Below, in pieces: positions 16,301 through 24,503 of a DNA stretch of 64,000 nt. The stretch is taken from positions 259,073-323,072 of the forward strand of contig NZ_JBNILN010000005.1 in the NCBI RefSeq assembly GCF_050107715.1, given 5' to 3'. Position numbers and translations under genes: made by a program. The stretch is from Metabacillus_B sp050107715. Lineage in GTDB: Bacteria; Bacillota; Bacilli; Bacillales; Bacillaceae. The notes under the pieces were generated by a model. The model was not told the DNA's origin, made no database searches, and saw only the letters and a list, made by a program, of their open reading frames with translations. The number at the start of each line of letters is the position of its first letter. Within the stretch, counting starts at the first letter, position 1.

Positions 16301-17841
16301 GCTTTCGGAGCAAGATTGATTTCATCCCCTTTTTTCAGCGTAAGGGCATCCTGGGGAAGCTTGATTTCGGTCAGCTTGTCTGTAACGGTGATGGCAGCTG
16401 TTCCGCTCGCTCCATCCTTCCCTGCCCGTACCGTTCCTTTCCCGGGTGTATTTCCTGCTGTAAACAACCCTTCTTCATCTACTGTCCCAAGTGAGGAATC
16501 CGAGACAGACCAATCCGGTTCTCCATTAAGCGGCTTAGGAAAGTATCCGGCGTCCATTCCTTTAGCATCCAGGTCCTCACGGCTTCCTTTCAGCATCAGC
16601 AGGCGGTCAGGCTGCATGGCAAGCTGGCTGAGTGCTCCCGGCTCAGCGGAAGTCGTAATCAAAAAAGAGTTAGCAACAGAGCGTTCAAAACCATCGGACG
16701 GCCGGTTTACAATACTCAGGCCTTCCTCCCCCGGCTGCCGTGCCCCAAAAGTAGAGGAACCTCCCCCATCCAGGTTTAGTGCTTCCACCGCGCCAAGCTC
16801 AGCCATCATGTCACGTAATTCGAAGACGGTGATCCCTTCTGAATATCCAGGTGCCCGTCCATCAATGACCACAAAGAAAATCTCACCTTCTGCGTTCATG
16901 CCGACTGCGGTTCTTGGAGCCACTGCAGTCGTAAAATTATCTGAAGGCAAATTGACCTTCTGACCTTTTTGAATGAGCTTATAATTTCCGCTTAGTCCTT
17001 CCTCCGCGTCCAGCCATTGCGGGGAAATCTGGGTTTCAATCTCCACTTCCTGTCCAGGCTTCAATGACTTGACAATCTCACGGCCAGTTCCATGACCGGA
17101 TAAAATAAGATTTCCGTTCTCGATCGCCTGATTTCCTTTGCCATCAATCAGCTCTTCAACTACCGCTTTCATTTTCCCCGGCTTATGTACATCTCCGGAT
17201 ATTACACTGAGCACTGCCTCTGTTCCGGATGTGTTTGTCCCTGTTGATTTAAGCGGAGCAGCGTATAAGGCAAGATGATTCGTTCCCCTGGCCCCATTCA
17301 GCTGGGCAATGTGATGGGTGGCACCATCGGCATGAAGCTTAAACTGGACACCTGGAATACCAAAGATCGGAGTCCCGTCTTTTTTCACGCCAAACGATTC
17401 CTTGTACCCTGACTTTAGAATTCTGCCATCATGAATAACCGTTCCATTTGGAATCCCTGTTGAGGTATTATAAAAATCACCGTTAAATGCTCCAATAACG
17501 ACTTGGCCGGGCTTTGAAACGGCTGCTGCCTGCTGGCGGACCGGCTGCATGCCAAGGTCTTTGCCGTTTGGCAGACCTACGTCAATGCCAAGCTCATCCT
17601 CATCCAGATCAACGTTCATGACGAAGGCTTCCTGTCGTCCGCGATTGCTTGCAAGTGTTACTGTCTCCTGCTCAACTCCCAGAGCAATATCTTTCTCCCA
17701 TTGATCAATGACCGTCCCAAGTGAATAAGGCGCCTCCTCCGCTGAGACAGTGCCTGCCGGCAAAACCAGGCCTGCAGCTGCCGTCTGCATAACTAAAACA
17801 AAGGCAAATACAGCAGATAGAAACGTTTTTGGTTTTCTCAT
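13348..17841 (-). CDS. Large secreted phosphodiester glycosidase / metallophosphoesterase fusion protein
   Basis: 1497 residues. Order: signal peptide (about 1-34, ending VSA); phosphodiester glycosidase (NAGPA/DUF2233-type) domain (about 105-400) with GAFNGDFYN, PRTAVG and NLDGGGSST (about 356-364); a Big-like bacterial Ig segment (about 405-570); a sugar-binding-like beta-sandwich (about 575-735); Ig/cohesin-like segments; an SH3-like region (KMAQIRKEPRVKS ... WIQVKTG); a purple-acid-phosphatase fibronectin-type domain; and a calcineurin-like phosphoesterase with metal ligands in GDTQ, GDMIDDG, GNHE and GHDHAY. It probably cleaves phosphodiester or glycosyl-phosphate bonds outside the cell, perhaps for phosphate scavenging (inference). 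ATG 17841 follows AGAGGGG; the upstream ATG 17859 lacks a site. No sortase or S-layer anchor is seen. Confidence 0.85.
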   Translation of the reverse strand: MRKPKTFLSAVFAFVLVMQTAAAGLVLPAGTVSAEEAPYSLGTVIDQWEKDIALGVEQETVTLASNRGRQEAFVMNVDLDEDELGIDVGLPNGKDLGMQPVRQQAAAVSKPGQVVIGAFNGDFYNTSTGIPNGTVIHDGRILKSGYKESFGVKKDGTPIFGIPGVQFKLHADGATHHIAQLNGARGTNHLALYAAPLKSTGTNTSGTEAVLSVISGDVHKPGKMKAVVEELIDGKGNQAIENGNLILSGHGTGREIVKSLKPGQEVEIETQISPQWLDAEEGLSGNYKLIQKGQKVNLPSDNFTTAVAPRTAVGMNAEGEIFFVVIDGRAPGYSEGITVFELRDMMAELGAVEALNLDGGGSSTFGARQPGEEGLSIVNRPSDGFERSVANSFLITTSAEPGALSQLAMQPDRLLMLKGSREDLDAKGMDAGYFPKPLNGEPDWSVSDSSLGTVDEEGLFTAGNTPGKGTVRAGKDGASGTAAITVTDKLTEIKLPQDALTLKKGDEINLAPKALLDGKNVDADPSLFEWKIEGEVGSIDQNGQFKASSKTASGKITVSHGGISDSMTIQVGRLPIILEDFEKNFSNWTFSGARYNSISIKQTTYPEPARFGSHALQLNYDFTGTTGTSGAYAHPKQPIQIEDYPESIGMWVYGDGNNHWLRAQMRDANNSPFALDFASKMNWTGWKYVEAKIPAGKALPLKMDLPVRLMETSDANKDAGTIYVDNIRAVYGDTNDDLVNPVIDTAQPADGTKTEDAQPVISAIAKDEDTGINPERIAMKVDGKAVQPAYDSKTGTISYQPEAPMLDGFHKAELNVQDNFGNETDKSWTFETEAGQAGFKADPPESAYIGSAFPVKLEVKKAEQLDTLKVKMKTSLQADENKVKLSESITSDMVLKNKISEDGTIELELKGINKLDGDLVIGSLPLSIPVTAKGKASVEFLSGTLKKAGTSEETMLFLPNIEKDVKAHFTVEADRASVGFPSKLTVKDEDGNAVEGAEISVLSPEYKLAKVKTKMAQIRKEPRVKSELTAPVSKKVQLLVLKEENGWIQVKTGDIEGWIEASDTEISDWTLGETNEDGTLKTSLLTLIPGKAVIQASKEDRYSFTKDISVLNHLGTSKPERLNVTFNGKTGSRNVTWTTSPLIKDSVVQIAKKEDYEKDGFSGRRFLGKNAKSAPLSMDAGELQVHTAEIMGLVPGQTYMYRVGDGTPEGWSEPAEIFAKDMVKSPFTFLLMGDTQAPPNQTESGFGIYTELFKKAKTEHPDAAFMMHVGDMIDDGNLYSHWNAFFESMKDPMLAPSTAIMPTVGNHENIGSGVQTFKSLFNMPGNGPDGFEGTVYSYDYGDAHFAVLNTETDTAGLQKQAEWLIKDMAKSKKKWKIVTYHRSPYYSNPQGGAEAVKSVFPKAFDEAGIDLAISGHDHAYVRTHKLKEGKQAQEGTTYLIAGSTGGKFYDAVPQDYMDVYFEEKTQIYSSVTVSEEGIKIVAKARDGRVIDEHLIKK

Positions 17842-17859
17842 TGCTTCCCCTCTTTTCAA

Positions 17860-18588
17860 ATAAATTCAGCTGAATAGCTGCCGTTCTGCTCCAAACGTAT
17901 CACCTGAATTTAAGGCTTCCAGCAGACTTTTTTAAATTTTTTGTAAACTAATGAAAAATAAGGATATTAGACCAGAAAATTGTCATTGTGTTTGTCGAAA
18001 AACCAGGCCGTTTCCATCTTGAAACCAACGGAATACTTCGTTTTAATTTTTCAGAATTATTTTACTTTTATTTTTAAAAGAAATCGCTTACACTAACGTA
18101 AGGCTTATGGTCCTGCGGATTTTTCCAAATTCCGACACGTTTCAACTGCTTGAATAATGGGGATAATTTTGATAGGTTAAGAAACCGTAGGCTGCGAACG
18201 GTGCTCGACGCCATTTCACACTATTTAAGATTCAGCGATTTCTCCTTTCTTGATCAATTCCTTCCCGGAAAAAAGACCCGGATTTATCTAACAGCATGTT
18301 CGTTATGACCCATCTGGACTTCCAGATGATAAATCTGCGCTAATTTTCCTGAAGGTATGCCGGGTCAGCCGGCGGAAAGGACTGAATTCTTAATAGGGGT
18401 GAGCAGGTTCACTTTCCTTGCTCAATTGAAATGACGCCAAAAGATGGATGCCCGCTTTCCTATAAGCGGAAACAGCGTATGTCTGGATTCAGCGTGCGGA
18501 GGGATGGTTCATCCCGTGTGGAAGGTTCTGAGCGGTTTGCTCGTTGGCAAAGGTAGTCGCAAAAAAATGACAAGATAGGAGAGATATT
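17860..18588. other. Gene-free intergenic region before putP (about 730 bases)
   Basis: No coding ORF is convincing. The left 200 bases are AT-rich and presumably carry the minus-strand promoter of the large secreted protein. The right 400 bases are GC-richer with several local inverted repeats (for example GCCGGGTCAGCCGGC near 18360 and GCTTTCCTATAAGCGGAAAC near 18450), so a long structured leader or osmotically controlled promoter region of putP is possible. I compared it by eye with common riboswitch cores and found none. Confidence 0.4.
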
Positions 18589-20070
18589 GTGGAATTTGAA
18601 GTTTATATATCCTTAGCTCTCTACTTCATCATGATGCTTGGGATCGGTTATTATGCGTTCAAGCAATCAACCGGCGATGTAGAAGGCTATATGCTTGGAG
18701 GCCGCGGGCTTGGCCCGGCTGTAACAGCATTATCCGCCGGAGCTTCAGATATGAGCGGATGGATGCTGATGGGTCTGCCGGGGGAAATGTATTCGACAGG
18801 ACTCGCCGCCATGTGGATCGCAATCGGCCTGACATTGGGAGCATATGCAAACTATTTAATCCTTGCACCAAGACTTAGAACTTATACAATTGTAGCGAAT
18901 AATTCGATTACAATTCCGGATTATTTTGAAAATCGTTTTCACGATAAATCCAAAATGCTCCGCCTTTTTTCTGGAATTGTCATCGTGATATTCTTTACCC
19001 TTTACTGTTCAGCGGGTATGGTATCAGGAGGAACGCTTTTTGAATCCTCCTTCGGTCTGAATTATACGACCGGCCTTTTTATTACAGCGGGTGTAGTCAT
19101 TGCCTATACGCTGTTTGGAGGATTCCTTGCAGTCAGCCTCACAGATTTCGTACAGGGTGTCATTATGTTCCTTGCTCTCATCTTAGTTCCCGTCGTGGCA
19201 CTGATTGATTTAGGCGGTTTTGGAACCACAGTGGATCAGGTAAGAGCAATCGATCCGAAATTGTTTGATGTATTCCGCGGTACAACGGTTCTTGGAATCA
19301 TCGGATTTCTTGCATGGGGTCTTGGTTACTTCGGCCAGCCGCATATCATTGTACGTTTTATGGCCATTAATTCCATTAAGGAATTAAAACCGGCACGCCG
19401 GATCGGGATGGGCTGGATGATCGTTTCCATCGTTGGAGCGCTGATGACTGGTCTTGTTGGGATTGCCTATGTAAATGCTAATGAGATTAACCTGAACAAT
19501 CCGGAAACCATTTTCATTAAATTTGCCGATGTACTTTTCCATCCGCTAATTACCGGTTTCCTTCTATCCGCTATCCTTGCAGCAATTATGAGTACAATTT
19601 CTTCTCAGCTGCTCGTTACGTCCAGTGCGCTGACAGAAGACTTTTATAAAACATTCTTTAAAAGAAATGCGTCGGATAAAGAATTGGTCCTAATCGGCCG
19701 TCTGGCTGTCCTCGTGGTAGCCATCATCTCCATTCTGCTTTCGCTTAAACCAAGCGGAACCATTCTTGACCTGGTCGGGAACGCATGGGCCGGTTTCGGT
19801 TCTGCATTTGGGCCAGCGATCTTGCTCAGCTTGTATTGGAGACGCATGACGAAATGGGGAGCTCTTGCCGGAATGATCACCGGTGCAGGAGTGGTTCTTA
19901 TCTGGCTGACTATCCCAGGTCTGACAGACGTCCTATATGAGATGATTCCAGGCTTCTTCATGAGTTTGATTGCCGTTATCGTGGTCAGCCTCATGACTGC
20001 CAAACCGTCTGAAAAAGTAATAGACAGCTTTACCGAAATGGAAACAGTACTGGCCAGAGAAACTAAATAA
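18589..20070 (+). CDS. putP: Sodium/proline symporter (PutP/OpuE type)
   Basis: 493 residues, SSS family, about 13 membrane helices. It contains the family's YMLGGRGLGPAVTALSAGASDMSGWMLM region in the second helix and GMVSGGTLFESSFG. It imports L-proline with Na+, either as a nutrient (PutP) or for osmoprotection (OpuE); both types look alike, and B. subtilis has opuE in the corresponding neighbourhood. The start is GTG with AGGAGAG upstream. It is convergent with the P5C dehydrogenase gene, which fits proline use, and has an unusually long upstream region. Confidence 0.9.
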   Translation: MEFEVYISLALYFIMMLGIGYYAFKQSTGDVEGYMLGGRGLGPAVTALSAGASDMSGWMLMGLPGEMYSTGLAAMWIAIGLTLGAYANYLILAPRLRTYTIVANNSITIPDYFENRFHDKSKMLRLFSGIVIVIFFTLYCSAGMVSGGTLFESSFGLNYTTGLFITAGVVIAYTLFGGFLAVSLTDFVQGVIMFLALILVPVVALIDLGGFGTTVDQVRAIDPKLFDVFRGTTVLGIIGFLAWGLGYFGQPHIIVRFMAINSIKELKPARRIGMGWMIVSIVGALMTGLVGIAYVNANEINLNNPETIFIKFADVLFHPLITGFLLSAILAAIMSTISSQLLVTSSALTEDFYKTFFKRNASDKELVLIGRLAVLVVAIISILLSLKPSGTILDLVGNAWAGFGSAFGPAILLSLYWRRMTKWGALAGMITGAGVVLIWLTIPGLTDVLYEMIPGFFMSLIAVIVVSLMTAKPSEKVIDSFTEMETVLARETK

Positions 20071-20080
20071 ACGTATGTTT

Positions 20081-20115
20081 AAAAGCCATTCACCTGCACG
20101 GTGAATGGCTTTTTT
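20081..20115 (+). terminator. Terminator of putP
   Basis: AAAAGCCATTCAC (20081-20093) pairs perfectly with GTGAATGGCTTTT (20101-20113), followed by T. Confidence 0.92.
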
Positions 20116-20122
20116 GCAAAGA

Positions 20123-20151
20123 AAGAGCCCGGCTCATTGAACCGGGCTCTT
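20123..20151 (-). terminator. Terminator of the P5C dehydrogenase gene
   Basis: AAGAGCCCGG (20123-20132) pairs with CCGGGCTCTT (20142-20151), loop of 9. It lies 17 bases beyond the rocA stop on the minus strand, with a weak T-rich tail. Confidence 0.75.
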
Positions 20152-20167
20152 AAGTCTGGAAAATAAA

Positions 20168-21715
20168 TTAAAGCATTTCAGAGGTAGTCTTGGCTTGCAT
20201 ATGAAGGACAAGATAGTCAGGTCCGCCTGCTTTTGAGTCGGTTCCGGACATGTTAAATCCTCCAAATGGCTGATAGCCTACAATCGCCCCTGTACATCCG
20301 CGGTTGAAGTAAAGGTTTCCTACATGGAAATCTTCTCTCGCCTGCTCGATATGGTCACGGTTATTTGTAATGACCGCGCCAGTCAAACCGTACTCGGTGT
20401 TGTTCGCAATTTCAAGCGCTTCGTTGAAATCCTTCGCTTTCGCAATGGCTACGAATGGACCGAAGATTTCTTCCTGCATAATGCGCGATTTCGGATCGGC
20501 ATCCGCCACAACCGTCGGCTGAATGAAGTATCCGGTGGAGCTGTCTCCTTCTCCGCCTGAAAGAAGACGCCCTTCGCCTCGTCCGATTTCTACGTACTCC
20601 ATGATTTTGTCAAATGCAGACTGATCAATGACAGGGCCCATGAATGCTGTACCGTCAGTAGTATCCCCGACCTTTAGTTCCTTTGTCAATTCAACGACGC
20701 GGTCTACGACTTGATCATAAACATCCTCGACGATGACTGCACGGGAGCATGCAGAGCATTTTTGTCCGGAGAACCCAAAAGCAGACTTCACGATTGATTG
20801 GGCTGCCAATTCAAGATCCGCCTCTTTATCCACAACTATCGTGTCCTTTCCGCCCATCTCAGCAATCACCCGCTTCAGCCAGGTTTGACCTTCGCTCAGC
20901 TTGGATGCACGTTCATAAATACGCAAGCCGACATCACGGGACCCTGTGAAGGAAATAAAACGCGTGCGCGGGTGATCGACCAAATAGTCTCCAACCTCGG
21001 CTCCGCTTCCAGGGATGTAGTTGACTGCACCTTTCGGAAGACCTGCTTCTTCCAGAACTTCTATGAATTTAGCTGCCACAACCGGGGTCGTGGAAGCTGG
21101 TTTTAATAGCACCGTGTTGCCCGTTACAAGAGCCGCTACCGTCGTACCCGCCATAATGGCAAAGGCAAAGTTCCATGGAGAGATGACAACACCTACACCA
21201 AGAGGGATATAGCTGTAGCGGTTGTATTCGCCCGGACGGCTTTCCACCGGCTGGCCGTCTTTCAGCTTCAGCATTTGACGTGCATAATACTCCATAAAAT
21301 CAATGGCTTCAGCCGTATCAGCATCCGCTTCATTCCATGGCTTTCCTGCTTCTTTTAATAAAAGCGCTGAAAACTCATGTTTGCGGCGGCGTACAATGGC
21401 AGCAGCACGGAAAAGAATGTCTGCACGCACTTCCGGCTTCGTCTTGCGCCATGTTTTAAACGCTTCATCAGCAGCCTGCATCGCTTTCTCGGCGATGTCG
21501 CGGTTTGCTTTTGAAACCCGTCCGATTACCTCATCTTTTTTTGCTGGATTTATCGAAACGATTTTCTCATCTGTGGAGATGCGCTCCCCATTCACAATCA
21601 AATCGTAATCTTTCCCAAGATAGGATTCTACTGTTGCCAATCCTTCCTCGAATCCGCGTTTATTCGAATCTACCGAAAAATCTGTAAACGGTTCATGCTT
21701 GTAAGGTAATACCAT
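20168..21715 (-). CDS. rocA: L-glutamate gamma-semialdehyde (1-pyrroline-5-carboxylate) dehydrogenase
   Basis: 515 residues, the RocA/PutC length. It oxidises glutamate-5-semialdehyde to glutamate with NAD+, the last step of proline and arginine breakdown. Catalytic Glu286 (AEMGGKD) and Cys320 (SGQKCSA) are visible, with the SPWNFAFAIM and NYIPGSG NAD-binding segments. ATG at 21715 follows AAGGAGG by 9 bases. No proline dehydrogenase gene is next to it in the window; the convergent neighbour is the proline importer. Confidence 0.95.
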   Translation of the reverse strand: MVLPYKHEPFTDFSVDSNKRGFEEGLATVESYLGKDYDLIVNGERISTDEKIVSINPAKKDEVIGRVSKANRDIAEKAMQAADEAFKTWRKTKPEVRADILFRAAAIVRRRKHEFSALLLKEAGKPWNEADADTAEAIDFMEYYARQMLKLKDGQPVESRPGEYNRYSYIPLGVGVVISPWNFAFAIMAGTTVAALVTGNTVLLKPASTTPVVAAKFIEVLEEAGLPKGAVNYIPGSGAEVGDYLVDHPRTRFISFTGSRDVGLRIYERASKLSEGQTWLKRVIAEMGGKDTIVVDKEADLELAAQSIVKSAFGFSGQKCSACSRAVIVEDVYDQVVDRVVELTKELKVGDTTDGTAFMGPVIDQSAFDKIMEYVEIGRGEGRLLSGGEGDSSTGYFIQPTVVADADPKSRIMQEEIFGPFVAIAKAKDFNEALEIANNTEYGLTGAVITNNRDHIEQAREDFHVGNLYFNRGCTGAIVGYQPFGGFNMSGTDSKAGGPDYLVLHMQAKTTSEML

Positions 21716-21737
21716 TAAAATACGCCTCCTTATTAAA

Positions 21738-21751
21738 ATAAAACGGTTACA
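21738..21751 (-). promoter_or_regulatory. Possible cre (CcpA) site upstream of rocA
   Basis: The minus strand reads TGTAACCGTTTTAT, matching 12 of 14 positions of the consensus TGWAANCGNTNWCA. It lies between the likely promoter and the ribosome binding site. Carbon repression of a proline catabolic enzyme would make sense, but a near match of this length can occur by chance. Confidence 0.3.
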
Positions 21752-22675
21752 AATCTATTTTAACTGATAATTCCTAACCATACAAACATAGAAAGGATTC
21801 TATCAATTTTATTTTACTGGAAAACTGCAGCTGATAGGCAGGATATCTTTAAAGGCATCTGAATTGGCTGATCGTTTCGTTAAATGATGCTCCTTCGTTC
21901 AGAAGCATGCACGGTGGTTTTGACTCGCCTGGCGGTTTATAGTCAAGGGCAGCCGCCGCGGACAAAGAGAGATTGATTCTTGCAGCCGGACACAATCATC
22001 AGACAGAACCTTCGCGGAGAGACAAAAGAACATGTGAAGCGGATCCCCGCCCGGACGCCCTGAATCTTTGTGCCAACCATGTCGAATCTTCCCGAAAAAT
22101 CGATATCCGTTTCGTTTCCGTCGATATAGTGGTGAAATCCACCGATATATCTCAAATAGCACCGATATATCTCAAATAGCACCGATATAATCAAAAAATG
22201 GATCGATATAACCAATCCAAGAAGACCGCCTAAGCATTTACTAAGTGGACTCGCCTGTTTTACCCCTTTGCCATACCAGAATGGCTGCTCATTTCACTAA
22301 TTCGAAGCCTAAAACGGAAAATTCAACGCATAAACTGCCTGCAAAGAGCGCTTTTATAAATCTTAACTAGCTAGAGATGAGTTTGGTTATCAAACACATA
22401 CTGAATTGGTCATTTTCCATGTAAAAATTCCAGAGCGAATCTGACAGATGTGGGCGAGCAAGGGAACGAGTCTAAGGAATTCAAAAAAGCTTTTACGCAT
22501 GAGCTTTAACTATATTAAGTTTAATAAATAAAGAGGATAGCAGCCCCCAAAAAATAGCCTAGGAAAAATCGGTCAGGCTTACTGTTCCATCAGCGCCACC
22601 TGCATCACGACTCGAGGATTGTTCGGAAATCCCCCCCCTATAACCATCGCAAAGGAGTAAGACTTAACAGCCTCT
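21752..22675. other. Gene-poor intergenic region
   Basis: About 900 bases with no convincing gene: short ORFs here lack ribosome binding sites and protein-like composition. It contains the AT-rich CGATATA repeat array at 22079-22212. The rest (22213-22675) shows no feature I can name. Confidence 0.5.
22079..22212. repeat. AT-rich CGATATA repeat array, copy A
   Basis: It begins with a TGTCGAATCTTCCCGAAAAA segment, then repeated (T)CGATAT units. Two perfect tandem 20-base units (ACCGATATATCTCAAATAGC, 22141-22160 and 22161-22180) are followed by a truncated third. The same element in opposite orientation is at 63365-63512, where ATATCGACTTTTCGGGAGG is the reverse complement of the lead segment with few differences; a shorter copy is at 43815-43880. 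Confidence 0.75.
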
Positions 22676-23230
22676 TTACATGGAGCTGTTCAAGCAGGCC
22701 GGATACTCCTCCTTCAGGATGCTCATTCGAAGCCTATCGATGAATACCCCATTTCTTAGGCGGTCCTGCCTTAATCTCCCTTCCTCTTTATAGCCCATTC
22801 TCTTATAGGATTTGATAGCCCTAAAGTTGTCTGCTTCTACTCTAAGCCATACTTTGTTCAGCTTTAGCTCATAAAATCCGTATTCAAGCATCTCTTTCAT
22901 AGCCGCTAATCCGTAGCCCTTCCCCCAGCAGCCTTTGTCTCCGATGACGATCCCCAGCTCTGCATGGCGATTGAGAGCATCGATATGTTTAAAGTCTATC
23001 CAGCCAATGTGTTTGCCTGATACTGTGATAATGGCCTTTTGGTCATAGCCATTTGTTTTGGTGATGCAGAGCCTGATCCATTCCTCTGTCTCCTTTTTGC
23101 TGAACGGCGGATACCGGTCCGGCATATTCAAATAGGCTGTTACTTCCTGATCGAGGCACCATTGATAGCGGTCCTCCGCATCTTCAGGTTCCAGTTCTCT
23201 AAGCTTGACACCAGGCAGTTGAGCATCCAT
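22676..23230 (-). CDS. GNAT acetyltransferase (RimJ/RimL-like)
   Basis: 184 residues. GNAT features: N-terminal beta strand VKLRELEPEDAEDRYQW, core GWIDFKHIDALNRHAELGIVIGDKGCWGKGYG with the acetyl-CoA loop (WGKGYG), and the late motif NFRAIKSYKRMGYKEEGRLR. It acetylates an amine on a small molecule or protein N-terminus; the substrate is unknown. ATG 23230 follows AAGGGGATGG. It sits alone downstream of the camS terminator. Confidence 0.85.
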   Translation of the reverse strand: MDAQLPGVKLRELEPEDAEDRYQWCLDQEVTAYLNMPDRYPPFSKKETEEWIRLCITKTNGYDQKAIITVSGKHIGWIDFKHIDALNRHAELGIVIGDKGCWGKGYGLAAMKEMLEYGFYELKLNKVWLRVEADNFRAIKSYKRMGYKEEGRLRQDRLRNGVFIDRLRMSILKEEYPACLNSSM

Positions 23231-23254
23231 TGTTCCATCCCCTTTCTTAATGGT

Positions 23255-23290
23255 AAAAAAAGGACCAAATCCCGGTGGATCTGGTCCTTT
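23255..23290 (-). terminator. Terminator of the pcrB-pcrA-ligA-camS operon
   Basis: On the minus strand AAAGGACCA (23290-23282) pairs with TGGTCCTTT (23267-23259), followed by T to 23255. Confidence 0.85.
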
Positions 23291-23315
23291 CCTCTTTAAT
23301 AGAAAACTTTAGTGA

Positions 23316-24482
23316 TTACTTAAAAATATGCGTAACTGGCTTCTCATCCCCGGCCTTTCGGACAATCAGGGCTTCCTGGCCGCTGGTGGAGGTGATGTTA
23401 ACTTCCAGATCAATGTAGTCCTGCGGAAAGTATTGGCTGATTTTTTGATTGACGAATTGAGTGAGGGCGATCACTTCAGCTTTCCCATAAAATTGCATAG
23501 GAATTTCAATTTTGAGTGATTTCATTTCATCATCTTTGTAATGAGCTTTGCCGATTACACCTGTGTAATTTGGAAAGTAATCTCCTATATCTTCTTTAAA
23601 GCGCTCGAACGTATCTGCATCCTCCGGCTTTTGCTGGTTGGCTTCAGGTGATGGGAAGAATTGATAGCTTTCATTAATGTCTTTCCACCCCTCCAGGCTG
23701 CTGCTTCCGGCTTTCGCTTCGGTTTGCGCGATAAATTCTCCCGGAACAATTGAGGATTTTGGTGCCTGCTTATACAGGGCCACCCGGATCGGAACGTCTG
23801 CGATTTCCTTATTTTCTCTGGCCTGCTTGACAATCTCTGCAGCAATTCTCTCGCCTTCCTGACGGATTTTCGCATCATCAAGGGCTGTTTCCCTGGCGTA
23901 ATCATTTTCCTTGTAATAGTGGACGGAATTAAGCGCCACGCCTATAACAACGCCGCTGATTTTAACCGTTTTCTCATCCACTTTTTTCAGGTAATTCTGC
24001 TCGAGTACGCTCGCAAGGTATTTAGGTGTATCTGTTGCGTTAAGATCCGTGATCGCAGGGTTCAAGCCAGTATTTTTATACTCTTGCTTATTTTTCTTTG
24101 CTTCATCCTGCTTCGTTTTAAGCGCGGCTCCATCATATTTATACCGAAGCCAGCCGCGCACCTGATCCTCCGTCAAATACTGGCCTTCCTGGTAATAAAA
24201 ATCCTGGTCAGAGGGAAACGATTCCTGGGCAAAATCCATCAGCCCGGTTTCAAATTTATCCAGATCAAGCCTTGTATTCAAATTGTCAGCTGTCAGACCT
24301 CTTGCCTTCCCTGGTTCAAAGGGCAATATCACACTGTAGTCCGAGTCCGATGTACTTTTAGGAATAATCGCCTTTTTTTCCTGGCTGTCCGTTTCCTGAA
24401 CGACTTCGTTATCATCGCCAAAGCTGGGGGCGCATGCACTTAGCATGCTGCACGCCACCAGTACGGCTATCCATTTTTTCAA
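23316..24482 (-). CDS. camS: CamS-family lipoprotein (YerH)
   Basis: 388 residues. The signal peptide ends in lipobox LSAC (Cys17), so it is lipid-anchored on the outer face of the membrane. The rest matches the CamS 'sex pheromone' family (LPFEPGKARGL, FYYQEGQYLTEDQVRGWL); in enterococci the signal peptide of the homologue yields a pheromone peptide, while the role of the mature protein is unclear. The start is TTG at 24482 with GGGAGTGG upstream. It is the last gene after pcrB-pcrA-ligA, as in B. subtilis (yerH). Confidence 0.9.
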   Translation of the reverse strand: MKKWIAVLVACSMLSACAPSFGDDNEVVQETDSQEKKAIIPKSTSDSDYSVILPFEPGKARGLTADNLNTRLDLDKFETGLMDFAQESFPSDQDFYYQEGQYLTEDQVRGWLRYKYDGAALKTKQDEAKKNKQEYKNTGLNPAITDLNATDTPKYLASVLEQNYLKKVDEKTVKISGVVIGVALNSVHYYKENDYARETALDDAKIRQEGERIAAEIVKQARENKEIADVPIRVALYKQAPKSSIVPGEFIAQTEAKAGSSSLEGWKDINESYQFFPSPEANQQKPEDADTFERFKEDIGDYFPNYTGVIGKAHYKDDEMKSLKIEIPMQFYGKAEVIALTQFVNQKISQYFPQDYIDLEVNITSTSGQEALIVRKAGDEKPVTHIFK

Positions 24483-24503
24483 ATAATGCCACTCCCTGCT
24501 CTC

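Noticed and set aside
16226..16963. 245-residue plus-strand ORF inside the large secreted protein gene
   Set aside because: Antisense shadow, Ser/Pro-rich, without ribosome binding site; the minus-strand protein has clear domains here.
18100..18588. Riboswitch (c-di-AMP, c-di-GMP, glycine, T-box) upstream of putP
   Set aside because: I looked for the conserved cores of these RNAs and none is present; structure alone is not enough to name one.
22079..22212. CRISPR array
   Set aside because: The repeats are about 20 bases, AT-rich, head-to-tail without unique spacers, and no cas genes are present.
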